Of a stretch of DNA of 49,923 bases, positions 40,233-47,341 are shown in pieces. Within the stretch, counting starts at the first letter, position 1. Each line of letters begins with the position of its first letter. The stretch is taken from positions 1 to 49,923 of the forward strand of contig CAYNVS010000022.1 of assembly GCA_964400725.1 (NCBI GenBank). Reading direction: 5' to 3'. The notes below the pieces were generated by a model. It was not told the DNA's origin. It made no database searches and saw only the letters and a list, made by a program, of their open reading frames with translations. Made by a program: the position numbers and the translations under genes. This DNA is from CAYNVS01 sp964400725. GTDB taxonomy: Bacteria > Myxococcota_A > SURF-8 > CAYNVS01.

Positions 40233-41483
40233 ATGAAAGTTTGGATTGTAAGGATTTCCGAGCCGCTTCCTTTCGAGGAGAACGTCCGGTTGTGGCGCTG
40301 CGGGATGCTGGCGCAGAGGTTATACGAGGCGGGACACGAGGTCGTTTGGTGGCAGTCAACCTTCGACCACGCGAAAAAACGCCATACCTTCGACTCGGCC
40401 CGCGACGTGGAATTTAAGCCCGGTTATAAAATAAAGATGCTGCATTCCATCGCTTACAAAAAGAACGTAAGCGCCGCTAGGCTTATAAACTACGGAAAAA
40501 TCGGCATGGATTTTTTCTTAAAGTCTTGGCGTCAGGAGAAACCCGACGTAATAGTAGCCTCCATGCCGACGATAGAAATGGCCGCGGCCGCCGTCTGCTA
40601 CGGCAAAAACCAAAAAGTTCCGGTCGTCGTTGACATACGCGACTTATGGCCGGACATATTCATCAACCCGTTCCCGCAAAAATTCAGAAGGCTTGCAAGG
40701 CTGGCTATGACGCCGTACGAGATGCAGCTGGAATACGCGCTTAAGAACGCCGACGCGATTGTAGGCATTTCGCAGGAATACCTAGACTGGGGATTGGCAA
40801 AAATCAACCGTCCTCGCCGCGAAAACGACCGAATTATTTATTTGGGTTACGACCGCCGGACGCTGACGGAGGAAAAACGCGAGGCGGAGCGTAAAAAGTG
40901 GCTCGATCTCGGCATAGACCCGAAGAAAAAGATTTGCTGCTTCTTCGGAATGTTCGGCCATACCTACGATTTGGACGTCGTTCTCGACGCGGCGGCGCTT
41001 CTTCAAGCCGAAGGGGACGACAAATATCAATTCGTTCTGTGCGGCGACGGCCAGATGTTCCCCGGATGGAAGAAGAAAAGCGAGGGGCTGAAAAACGTTA
41101 TTATGCCGGGCTGGGTTTCCGTGGACGCGATGACCGCGTTGATGGAAATGTCGGCTATTGGTTTGGCCACGTACCGCTTCGACGCCCCGCAGTCGCTCCC
41201 GAACAAACCTTTCGAGTATTTCTCGCAAAATCTCCCCATAGTTTCATCGCTTGAAGGCGAGTTGAAGGATATGACCGAAAAATACGGAATCGGCGAATAC
41301 TACAAGGCAGGCGACAGCGCGGAGTTTATTAAAGCTCTTAACAGAGCCGCGTCGGCGGATAGTGCTAAAACGCGCAAAAAGATTAAAAAATTGTTTGACG
41401 AGTCGTTCGACGCCAATAAAGTTTACAGCGATTATATTAAATTTTTAGAGAAACTTGCCGCGGAAAAGAAAGAAGCGGGGTAA
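40233..41483 (+). CDS. GT4-family glycosyltransferase
   Basis: A 416-residue GT-B glycosyltransferase. The N-terminal Rossmann domain starts MKVWIVRISEPLPFEEN and contains ADAIVGISQEYLDWG. VVVDIRDLWPDIF is characteristic of WbuB/WcaI-type fucosaminyl/GlcNAc transferases. The C-terminal domain has KKICCFFGMFGHTYDLDVVLDAAALL, VLCGDGQMF, VIMPGWV and the donor-site PNKPFEYFSQNLPIVSS. It probably builds O-antigen or other surface polysaccharide. GAGGAAA directly before the ATG at 40233 fixes the start; an upstream ATG at 40185 is rejected. It stands alone, with no other sugar genes adjacent. Confidence 0.88.
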   Translation: MKVWIVRISEPLPFEENVRLWRCGMLAQRLYEAGHEVVWWQSTFDHAKKRHTFDSARDVEFKPGYKIKMLHSIAYKKNVSAARLINYGKIGMDFFLKSWRQEKPDVIVASMPTIEMAAAAVCYGKNQKVPVVVDIRDLWPDIFINPFPQKFRRLARLAMTPYEMQLEYALKNADAIVGISQEYLDWGLAKINRPRRENDRIIYLGYDRRTLTEEKREAERKKWLDLGIDPKKKICCFFGMFGHTYDLDVVLDAAALLQAEGDDKYQFVLCGDGQMFPGWKKKSEGLKNVIMPGWVSVDAMTALMEMSAIGLATYRFDAPQSLPNKPFEYFSQNLPIVSSLEGELKDMTEKYGIGEYYKAGDSAEFIKALNRAASADSAKTRKKIKKLFDESFDANKVYSDYIKFLEKLAAEKKEAG

Positions 41484-41564
41484 ATTCCGTCTGAAGTTGT
41501 TTTATAAATAGAAACCCTCTTTCCCGACGAGAAAGGAGAAAGAAGGAAGGGGTGAAGGCGAAAT

Positions 41565-41963
41565 TTAATTTGAGAGCCGCCCCTGCCATTGAGCGACAAC
41601 GTTTTCTATGTTGTCCGATTCCATGCCTAAAAGAGCGTTCTCTACGTCTTCCTCGTCAACGAGGCAGAAGACGCAGTCTTCGTCGATAGTTTCGGTTTTG
41701 TGGCCGCCGTTTACCGCCATTGCCGGGACGTTTGAATTTTGGCCGCTCTTGAAGGGCGAAAGGACGGCAATTGCGCCTATCGCGATGAAAAACGCCGCGA
41801 CCGCCGCCGCGACCGCGACGTTGACCAGCGGCGACGACCAAGCGCGCCTTTTTTGCGGAGACAGACCGAGCCTTTCGGCCATGAGGCTCATTTTGTCGGC
41901 GTCCGGCAGCGGGGCGTCGGCCTCGAACATTTTTTTCAGTCGGTATTTTATGAACATAGGCAT
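41565..41963 (-). CDS. Putative membrane anti-sigma factor with extracytoplasmic CxxC
   Basis: A 132-residue single-pass protein. The cytoplasmic N-terminus (1-45) is charged and helical, a membrane helix spans about 46-69, and a 60-residue outer tail follows. It starts 17 bases downstream of the ECF sigma gene, the standard position for a cognate anti-sigma. The tail contains DCVFC (Cys97 and Cys100) followed by the acidic helix DEEDVENALLGMESDNIENVV. It lacks the HxxxCxxC zinc site of ZAS-type anti-sigmas in its cytoplasmic part, so the two cysteines outside the membrane may instead be the sensing element. GGAGG lies 5 bases before the ATG. I know no named family with this sequence. Confidence 0.65.
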   Translation of the reverse strand: MPMFIKYRLKKMFEADAPLPDADKMSLMAERLGLSPQKRRAWSSPLVNVAVAAAVAAFFIAIGAIAVLSPFKSGQNSNVPAMAVNGGHKTETIDEDCVFCLVDEEDVENALLGMESDNIENVVAQWQGRLSN

Positions 41964-41980
41964 AATAGCCTCCTTGCGCG

Positions 41981-42550
41981 CTAGTAGCCGCCGGACTCTT
42001 CCGGGGCGTAACCCTGAGCCGCGCTTATGAGTTTTTTCATTTTCGCGACCGCGTGATGATAATTCACTTTCGCGTCGTTCTCGCTAATCGAGAGCGCCGC
42101 GCCTATTTCCTTAAAGCTCATTTCGTCGCCGATGCGCAGCCGCACGACTTCCTTTTGTTTCGGCGGCAGCGAGCCGAACGCCTCGGCGAATATCCGCTTT
42201 GTCTCCTTGTCGAGCAGCAGCGCGTCGGGGGCTTTGCTTGGGTTAAGCTGCATCGCCGCCTCGAACGCCTCTTCGCCCGCCTCGAAGTTCAGTTTTTTGC
42301 GGCTTGCGAGGTAATTTTTCGCCGAGTTTACCGCGATGCTGAAAAGCCACGCTTTCGGCGTGGAGTCGCCGCGGTACTGGCTAGCGTTTTTAATAGCCTG
42401 CTCGAAGGCGTGCTGAACCAAGTCGTAGGCGGCGGCTTCCTCGCGGACGTAGGAGTAAGCGAGGCGAAAGATGGCGCCGGAGTGCTCCCGAAAAAGCTGC
42501 GCGAACGCTTCTTTGTCCCCGGAGGCTATTTTTTCCTTCGAGACGCTCAT
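41981..42550 (-). CDS. ECF-type RNA polymerase sigma factor
   Basis: A 189-residue sigma-70 group IV protein. Region 2 at about 15-85 (LFREHSGAIFRLAYSYVREEAAAYDLVQHAFEQAIKNASQYRG...KAWLFSIAVNSAKNYL) and region 4 at about 125-180 (FGSLPPKQKEVVRLRIGDEMSFKEIGAALSISENDAKVNYHHAVAKMKKL) are complete. The linker between them is Ala/Pro-rich. It redirects RNA polymerase to stress or envelope promoters and is paired with the adjacent membrane anti-sigma. An AAC-N17-GTC arrangement 40-60 bases upstream (42612-42590) hints at autoregulation. Shine-Dalgarno is weak. Confidence 0.93.
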   Translation of the reverse strand: MSVSKEKIASGDKEAFAQLFREHSGAIFRLAYSYVREEAAAYDLVQHAFEQAIKNASQYRGDSTPKAWLFSIAVNSAKNYLASRKKLNFEAGEEAFEAAMQLNPSKAPDALLLDKETKRIFAEAFGSLPPKQKEVVRLRIGDEMSFKEIGAALSISENDAKVNYHHAVAKMKKLISAAQGYAPEESGGY

Positions 42551-42620
42551 TCGTAACCGCTTTCGTCTGACGACACAAGTCTATCATACGACAACGCGGG
42601 AGTAAAAAAGTTAAATGGAT

Positions 42621-42649
42621 TTGCCTTGCGCCGTTATTTTTGATATACT
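42621..42649 (+). promoter_or_regulatory. Sigma-70 promoter driving the structured leader
   Basis: TTGCCT (42621-42626), an exact 17-base spacer and TATACT (42644-42649). Predicted start near 42656, directly upstream of the structured leader. It faces away from the sigma-factor gene. Confidence 0.5.
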
Positions 42650-42655
42650 TCTTTT

Positions 42656-42854
42656 TGCGGCGAACCAAATTATTCTTACCGCCCTCTTTAGGGCTTGCGG
42701 ACTGATCACCCGTTAATGGCAAGAATAAATGATTTTCCGCGGACAACACACTTCCCGAATTGCGCGCCCGTACGCGCCATGCCGATCACATGCGCGCCTC
42801 TGCCGGATGGGCGCATGTGTTTACGGGAAGTGTGGCACATGCAGCCCTTTTTTT
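42656..42854 (+). ncRNA. Structured leader with mutually exclusive three-way junction and terminator (riboswitch/attenuator-like)
   Basis: A first domain is closed by TTATTCTT (42670-42677) / AAGAATAA (42721-42728) around a GCCCT/AGGGC hairpin. A second, GC-rich domain is closed by CACACTTCCCG (42747-42757) / CGGGAAGTGTG (42824-42834). It contains two hairpins, GCGCG/CGCGC (42762-42777) and CACATGCGC (42787-42795) / GCGCATGTG (42811-42819), making a three-way junction. The strand 42809-42819 can instead pair with CACATGCAGCCC (42836-42847), followed by seven T: an intrinsic terminator. Both folds cannot coexist. I do not recognise the class; downstream are a 48-codon ORF and a Bor-like lipoprotein. 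Confidence 0.55.
42809..42854 (+). terminator. Conditional terminator of the structured leader
   Basis: GGGCGCATGTG (42809-42819) pairs with CACATGCAGCCC (42836-42847), 11 bp with one bulge. The 16-base loop holds the competing CGGGAAGTGTG strand, and T7 follows at 42848-42854. Confidence 0.6.
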
Positions 42855-42876
42855 ATGGGCAAAGAAAGGTTTTGGT

Positions 42877-43023
42877 ATGGCGCGCTTCTTGACGGGAATT
42901 TTAATTAAAATTCAACAGCTTTACTTTGTTTTTTTCGCGTTATCACCAAATAAACAAATATCTGCCAATCGAGAGAATGGTCTCTCTTTAAGGTATAATT
43001 TTTTATCGAACGAGAAAGGATGA
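42877..43023 (+). CDS. Possible small peptide gene between leader and lipoprotein
   Basis: A 48-codon frame with a good ribosome site (GAAAGG, 7 bases before the ATG) begins 22 bases after the conditional terminator. The peptide starts MARFLTGILIKIQQLYFVFF, a short hydrophobic helix that could insert in the membrane. Its TGA falls inside the ribosome site of the next gene. The composition is otherwise unremarkable, and I know no relatives. It could be a real small protein controlled by the leader or a chance frame. Confidence 0.3.
   Translation: MARFLTGILIKIQQLYFVFFALSPNKQISANRENGLSLRYNFLSNEKG
42971..42999 (+). promoter_or_regulatory. Operator-like dyad and -10 of the Bor-like lipoprotein gene
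   Basis: GAGAGA (42971-42976) and TCTCTC (42981-42986) form a 6-4-6 inverted repeat where a -35 would be. A perfect TATAAT (42994-42999) follows, but no TTGACA-like element. A regulator-dependent promoter is plausible. Confidence 0.45.
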
Positions 43024-43027
43024 ACGT

Positions 43028-43483
43028 ATGAAAAAAGCAACTTTAATTCTATTGGCAGTCTCTTTGTTATTGTTCGCTTCCGCGTGTTACAAGCACACTT
43101 TCAATATCGGAAACGGCGGAAAGAACGGCGCTGAAGTATATGACAAGTGGCATTCCCACTGGCTTTACGGTCTTATCGGCGACGAAAATTTATATATAAA
43201 AGATCTTTGCCCGTCCGGCAATGCCACTATCTATGAAAGGCATTCATTTTTAAACATGCTTATAGCTCCGTTTACGCTTTATATTTATATGCCGACAACC
43301 GTAACTATTACATGCGACCAAGACAAGAAAGCGGAAATCCAAATTCAAATTACTCCCGAAAAAGCCGCGAAAATTTTAACGAACCCAGAATTTTTGCCTT
43401 TGGTTGAAAGTACTTCCCCAGAATTGTTGCCTGACGCAATATTTGCGGCCGGTAACGCTAAAAAAATGTTGAAACAAAACTAA
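43028..43483 (+). CDS. Bor/Iss-like lipoprotein
   Basis: A 151-residue lipoprotein. Signal peptide with lipobox FASAC places the lipid on Cys20. The pattern HxHWLYGLIGDENLYIKDLCPSGNATIYERHSFLNMLIAPFTLYIYMPTTVTITC follows the lambda Bor/Iss family (GLIG, LCPxG, SFxNxL, GIYxP-like, final Cys). The C-terminus is longer than in Bor and charged. Bor and Iss are outer-membrane lipoproteins linked to serum resistance in enterobacteria, but homologues are widespread with unknown roles. AAAGGA lies 9 bases before the ATG. Its base composition is more AT-rich than its neighbours, hinting at horizontal origin. A strong terminator follows. Confidence 0.7.
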   Translation: MKKATLILLAVSLLLFASACYKHTFNIGNGGKNGAEVYDKWHSHWLYGLIGDENLYIKDLCPSGNATIYERHSFLNMLIAPFTLYIYMPTTVTITCDQDKKAEIQIQITPEKAAKILTNPEFLPLVESTSPELLPDAIFAAGNAKKMLKQN

Positions 43484-43512
43484 AGATGACAAAACTCTGA
43501 ATTCTCATGTAG

Positions 43513-43539
43513 AGACGCCCAAATCGGGCGTCTTTTTTT
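43513..43539 (+). terminator. Intrinsic terminator after the Bor-like gene
   Basis: Perfect 8-bp stem AGACGCCC (43513-43520) / GGGCGTCT (43526-43533) with a 5-base loop, followed by a T7 run. Confidence 0.85.
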
Positions 43540-43560
43540 GTTTGTAACGCAACAACTCAA

Positions 43561-44934
43561 TTATTTCGAGCACTTCTGATCGACGCGCTTGGGGTCTATA
43601 ATAATCTTGCACGTATCCGTCTCGCACGAATACCCCGCCGGGCAGTCGGCGCCCGAGGCGCATTTTACGCGGCAGTAACCGCCCATGCACGACTGCGTTT
43701 CGTCCGGGCAATCGCCGTCAACGGAGCATTTGTCCAGACATTCGTTCTCGTAGCATTCTTCCGTCGTCGTGCATTTAATAAGCGACTGTTCGCCGCCCGC
43801 GGCCAGCCACGCCTCGTTGAACTGAACCCAGCCTATCGTCTCGCGGTTGTGCGTGTAAGTTACCCAAACGGTTCCGTCATGGGTATTCTGCGCGATGGAC
43901 GGATACGCCCAGCTGCACTGCCCCGCGACCGGACAATCGGCGTTAATGTCGCGTATGGCGACGAAGGTCGCTCCGCCGTCGAGCGAAAGCGCGACCGACA
44001 GCGGCCAGCGGTCGTTTGGATTATTGTTGAAAACCACGACGACGTGCCCGTCCAGCAGTTTGACTTGATCCATGCTGGAGCCGGGGTTCGGCAGGCCGGT
44101 GAGCGCCATTTTGCCGAACGTTTTGCCGTCGTCCGCGCTGGTCATCCGCTTGATGCGGTGCGCGGCGCTTCCGTCGCGCGTCATAACCGAAACCGTCCCG
44201 TCGTCCAGAACCACGATTGAGGGTTGTATTTCGCTTACTCTGTCCATGAATTCGGCGGACGTGAGCGTTCCTTCTTCCGTCCACGTTTTGAAGTCGTCGC
44301 TCGAGCGCATGAAGACAGGCAGCGCGAGGCATTCGTTGTAAAGCGGCAAAAGCAGGTCGCCGTTGGGCATTCTGGCCGGTCTGTGCCGGGCGTTCCAGCA
44401 GTAGCTTTCGCGCAAAAATACCGGCTCGCCCCATGTTTTGCCGAGGTCAAGCGACTTAATCATGCGTATTTTACAGCCGTCCCAGCCGTCGCCGAAAATG
44501 GTTGGGAAGAAGACGTACAGCTCTCCTTTCTCGTTCAGCCATACCGCGGGGTTGCCGTCGGAGCGCTCCGGGTCGTCGTATAAAACTTCGGGCCAAGTCC
44601 ATTCGTCCGTTCCGGGCGCCTTCTTCGACCACACAATCCGCGAGTCGAGAGATTTCTCGAATTCGCCGTGGTACCAAACGGCGGCCATCGTGCCGTCGGG
44701 CAGCTCGGCCACCGTAGAACCGTGGTGGTTGCAGTTTTTTTGCGCTACGCCGGTGGAAACCGGGACGCATTCCAGAGAGTTTTGCGGCAGAATGAGCCCT
44801 TTTTTATAAAGCGGCGTCTGTTTTTCGGGAGGGAAAGTCTCTTTGCCGGTCTGTTTGTCGGCGTCCGAGGAGGAGCAGCCGAGGCAGAAGAGGAAGATAA
44901 ATGCGGCGGCCAGAAGCGCGTTTGTTTTTTTCAT
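43561..44934 (-). CDS. Sialidase-like (BNR/Asp-box) lipoprotein
   Basis: A 457-residue lipoprotein with lipobox LFCLGC. The six-bladed propeller core (about 50-395) carries Asp boxes SLDLGKTWGE, SADDGKTFGK and SLDGGATFVA, plus a degenerate SSDDFKTW. Arg-containing motifs HRPARMPNGDLLLPLYNE and HHGSTVAELPDGTMAAVW resemble the sialidase/BNR_2 family. A Cys-rich C-terminus (about 400-455; units such as CSVDGDCPDETQSC and CASGADCPAGYSC) is probably disulfide-rich. Release of sialic acid or a related sugar from host or algal glycans is plausible, but the full set of catalytic Arg, Tyr and Glu residues could not be checked. The ATG at 44934 is chosen because GGAG precedes it; an upstream frame extension is rejected. 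Confidence 0.82.
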   Translation of the reverse strand: MKKTNALLAAAFIFLFCLGCSSSDADKQTGKETFPPEKQTPLYKKGLILPQNSLECVPVSTGVAQKNCNHHGSTVAELPDGTMAAVWYHGEFEKSLDSRIVWSKKAPGTDEWTWPEVLYDDPERSDGNPAVWLNEKGELYVFFPTIFGDGWDGCKIRMIKSLDLGKTWGEPVFLRESYCWNARHRPARMPNGDLLLPLYNECLALPVFMRSSDDFKTWTEEGTLTSAEFMDRVSEIQPSIVVLDDGTVSVMTRDGSAAHRIKRMTSADDGKTFGKMALTGLPNPGSSMDQVKLLDGHVVVVFNNNPNDRWPLSVALSLDGGATFVAIRDINADCPVAGQCSWAYPSIAQNTHDGTVWVTYTHNRETIGWVQFNEAWLAAGGEQSLIKCTTTEECYENECLDKCSVDGDCPDETQSCMGGYCRVKCASGADCPAGYSCETDTCKIIIDPKRVDQKCSK

Positions 44935-45082
44935 TCGGGTCTCCGTTGCTGCGTTCGGTAAAGCAATTTTACGTTGTTTCATCTTACATAATTTCGGATT
45001 GCGTTCAAAGATTTAACGCGGTAATTTTAAAAGCCCTTATCATATTAAGTTATATTGGGATACCTGCGAGCGTTTCGACAAT

Positions 45083-45106
45083 AAAAAAGGGCGGGATGAC
45101 CCGCCC
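45083..45106 (-). terminator. Intrinsic terminator after the metallophosphoesterase gene
   Basis: On the minus strand GGGCGGG-TCAT-CCCGCCC (45106-45089) is a perfect 7-bp stem followed by six T (45088-45083). Confidence 0.8.
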
Positions 45107-45128
45107 GAATCTAACTAACAGGCCGATT

Positions 45129-46739
45129 TTACCAGCCCGTCGGAGTTTTGAAGAAGAGTATTGCGTTTCTCCCGGAAGCTGTTCCGTCGGCGTTGGCGTC
45201 GCCGAATCCGGTTTGCACGTCGAGCAGAGAAAGCTCGCGCGAAATGGCGGCGATGCTTCCAGCAACCGCGTAATGGTTCATTACGACGGTTTTAAGAGCG
45301 AATACGCCGTTTCCGTAATTCAGTATTTCGTGGCGTCTGAATTGCTGCGGCCAATCGGCCAGGCTCGTTGATTGAATTTCAAAATAGCCGGGGGACGCGT
45401 CTTTTCCAGCTTCGCCTTTATAAACATGAATTCGGTTGTAGTGCATGTGGCCTTCGAGATAGGCGATCATGTGAGGATTGGCGAGGAATAGTTCATGCAC
45501 TTTATCGCCTGTATAATAATTGTCGGGATCGCCGTTGTCGGTCAGGTCGTCGATGGGATGATGTCCGGCGAGAATTACCAGTTTTTTCTGGTTCTTCGCT
45601 TCCTCGACTTTCGGTTTAATGAAATTATCGAACTGGTCTTTAGCTAAAACGCCGTAAACATAGGTGGGTTTGCCGACGAATCCGGTCGGCCTGAAGGAAG
45701 TGTCAAGAATGATAAATCTTACCCCGATGTCGCTCCCTTTGAGCGGCATATCGAAGTAATAGTACCCTTTGTCGGCGGCCGCGTCTCCGGCTGTGTAGCC
45801 GTGTCCGGCTGGAAGTCCGCCCGCGTTCACGAACTTCATAATAGCTTCGCTGTGAAGCAGAAGCTCTCGGTTAATATCGGTCGGAATGTCCTCAAATACT
45901 ATGCTGAAGTCCTGTCCGTTTCTCGTTCCCATCTGGCAGTAATCTATCGTGCTGTCCATTTTATTGCCGGGGTTAATCGCGCCGTTTCCTTCAATCTCTT
46001 CGTCGTGGTTGCCAAGCAAGACGTACCAAGGCAGTTTGAGTCCTTCGGCGACGAATACGTCCTGCGGGTCGTTGCCGGGGCCTGCAACCGGATCGTCTTT
46101 TGCGCCGGAGTCGGGGTTGATTTCTCCGCCGACCATCGCTTTAATGAACCAGTCAAATTCGTTTTTCTGCGCGCTGTTGGTCATGTCTCCGGTAAAAAGC
46201 GCGAAGTCGGTCGGATGATAATACGAAAAAGCGTTCATAGTTTTATTGGCCGAGTCAAGCCCTTGAAGGCTCATCATATCCTGCGGCCTAAGCGCCGATT
46301 GAATTCCTTTGGAATCGGCTATCGCGGTGCCTACCGGCGATTCTTCGTCGGTGATGTGAATGTCGCTTAAATGGAACCACGACAAGGCCGAAGTAGGAGT
46401 CGTCGTCGGCGCGGAACCTCCCAGAACGTCGGTTACGAGTACGGCCGTCTCGCCCGCGCATTCCTGAAGGGATCCGAATCCGTGGGCGCGCGCCGCGCCG
46501 ATAACGTCCTCGCCGGGTTCGTATTTGGACGGGTTTTCGCACCACATCGGCTTGCTTGAGCATTCGGCGTCCGTCGGATTAACCGCCTGCATGGTCGGGC
46601 ATAGTTTTGTCGTTTCCGTCGAAACCGGATTGAACGAAGGTTTGTTAGGGTCTTCGCCGGATCCGCCGTCGCTTCCGCAGGAGAACCCGGCCGCCGCTAT
46701 TGCGGCTAAAGAGGCGATAATGAAAGTTTTACGAAGCAT
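45129..46739 (-). CDS. Metallophosphoesterase lipoprotein
   Basis: A 536-residue protein with a lipoprotein-type signal (AAAGFSC, Cys21 likely lipidated), followed by a Gly/Ser/Asp tether. The calcineurin-like core shows LSDIHITDEE (about 125), FTGDMTNSAQ (about 184), LLGNHDEE (about 243), LAGHHPIDD (about 393) and LEGHMHYNR (about 430). These five blocks hold the binuclear metal ligands. Cysteines before the core may form disulfides. It is a surface or periplasmic phosphoesterase of unknown substrate. This is the second such enzyme in the window, but from a different subfamily than the purple-acid-phosphatase-like one at 11.4-13.1 kb. The start is a plain ATG; AGGAG lies 5 bases upstream. 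Confidence 0.87.
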   Translation of the reverse strand: MLRKTFIIASLAAIAAAGFSCGSDGGSGEDPNKPSFNPVSTETTKLCPTMQAVNPTDAECSSKPMWCENPSKYEPGEDVIGAARAHGFGSLQECAGETAVLVTDVLGGSAPTTTPTSALSWFHLSDIHITDEESPVGTAIADSKGIQSALRPQDMMSLQGLDSANKTMNAFSYYHPTDFALFTGDMTNSAQKNEFDWFIKAMVGGEINPDSGAKDDPVAGPGNDPQDVFVAEGLKLPWYVLLGNHDEEIEGNGAINPGNKMDSTIDYCQMGTRNGQDFSIVFEDIPTDINRELLLHSEAIMKFVNAGGLPAGHGYTAGDAAADKGYYYFDMPLKGSDIGVRFIILDTSFRPTGFVGKPTYVYGVLAKDQFDNFIKPKVEEAKNQKKLVILAGHHPIDDLTDNGDPDNYYTGDKVHELFLANPHMIAYLEGHMHYNRIHVYKGEAGKDASPGYFEIQSTSLADWPQQFRRHEILNYGNGVFALKTVVMNHYAVAGSIAAISRELSLLDVQTGFGDANADGTASGRNAILFFKTPTGW

Positions 46740-46890
46740 TTTTTACTCCTTTCAATTTAAAAATCAGCGTCAAACACAAATATTAACATATTCTTAATCA
46801 AACGCTAATGAAAATTAAACAACAAAATGAGAATTAAAAAAATTTTTTAAATAAATTTTTCATAAAAAATTGAATTCCGACGTTAAAGAC

Positions 46891-46918
46891 TTGACAATCT
46901 GCGGACGAAATATAAAAT
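46891..46918 (+). promoter_or_regulatory. Sigma-70 promoter of feoAB
   Basis: Consensus TTGACA (46891-46896), a 16-base spacer and TAAAAT (46913-46918). Predicted start near 46925, inside the operator-like palindrome. Confidence 0.6.
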
Positions 46919-46922
46919 TAGG

Positions 46923-46942
46923 TTGTCCAAACTTTTGGACAA
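46923..46942 (+). promoter_or_regulatory. Palindromic operator at the feoA transcription start
   Basis: Perfect 9-2-9 inverted repeat: TTGTCCAAA, a CT centre and TTTGGACAA, directly downstream of the -10. The position fits a repressor that blocks initiation, presumably an iron-responsive one. It does not resemble the canonical Fur box. Confidence 0.65.
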
Positions 46943-46956
46943 AGGAGTTGTATCGT

Positions 46957-47277
46957 ATGGCCGTAAATCTTGATTTTGCTTTGTCGGCAAACCAAAGCTT
47001 GGCTCTTTCCGAACTTCCCAAGGGAAGATTCGGAGTAATAAAAAAAGTAGGCGGAGACGCCCACTTTCGCCGAAGACTCGCCGATTTAGGATTCATTGAA
47101 GGGACTATCGTAAAAGTTAGCTGCTGCGCGGCGTTTGGCGATCCGGTCGTTTACTGCATAAGGGGCTTCCGCGTTTCGCTTCGCAAAAGCGAGGCGGCCA
47201 ACATCGAGGTCGTCCCTATCGTAAATCATTGCAAAAACTACAAAGGCCATTGCCATAAAAAGAACGACGCATTCTGA
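46957..47277 (+). CDS. feoA: FeoA ferrous-iron transport accessory protein
   Basis: A 106-residue protein with an SH3-like FeoA domain (about 17-90): LSELPKGRFGVIKKVGG, RRLADLGFIEGTIVKVS and the closing CIRGFRVSLRKSEAANIEVV. It supports FeoB, probably by contacting its cytoplasmic part. A His/Cys/Lys-rich tail (NHCKNYKGHCHKKND) may bind metal and is not typical of the family. AAAGGAG, nine bases before the ATG, fixes the start at 46957; the frame extends upstream across the operator and promoter but is not used. feoB follows after 64 bases; no feoC is present. Confidence 0.93.
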   Translation: MAVNLDFALSANQSLALSELPKGRFGVIKKVGGDAHFRRRLADLGFIEGTIVKVSCCAAFGDPVVYCIRGFRVSLRKSEAANIEVVPIVNHCKNYKGHCHKKNDAF

Positions 47278-47341
47278 CGACGGTTTTGCAAAATCCTTTT
47301 AAACTCGTATATTTAAGGGAGTTAGGTTATTAAGCGTCGTC

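Noticed and set aside
42747..42834. Hammerhead ribozyme or integron attC site
   Set aside because: The junction strands lack the CUGAUGA/GAAA core, and no RYYYAAC/GTTRRRY boxes flank the stem.
42695..42892. 65-codon frame running through the structured leader
   Set aside because: Its sequence is dictated by the inverted repeats; no ribosome site and no family resemblance.
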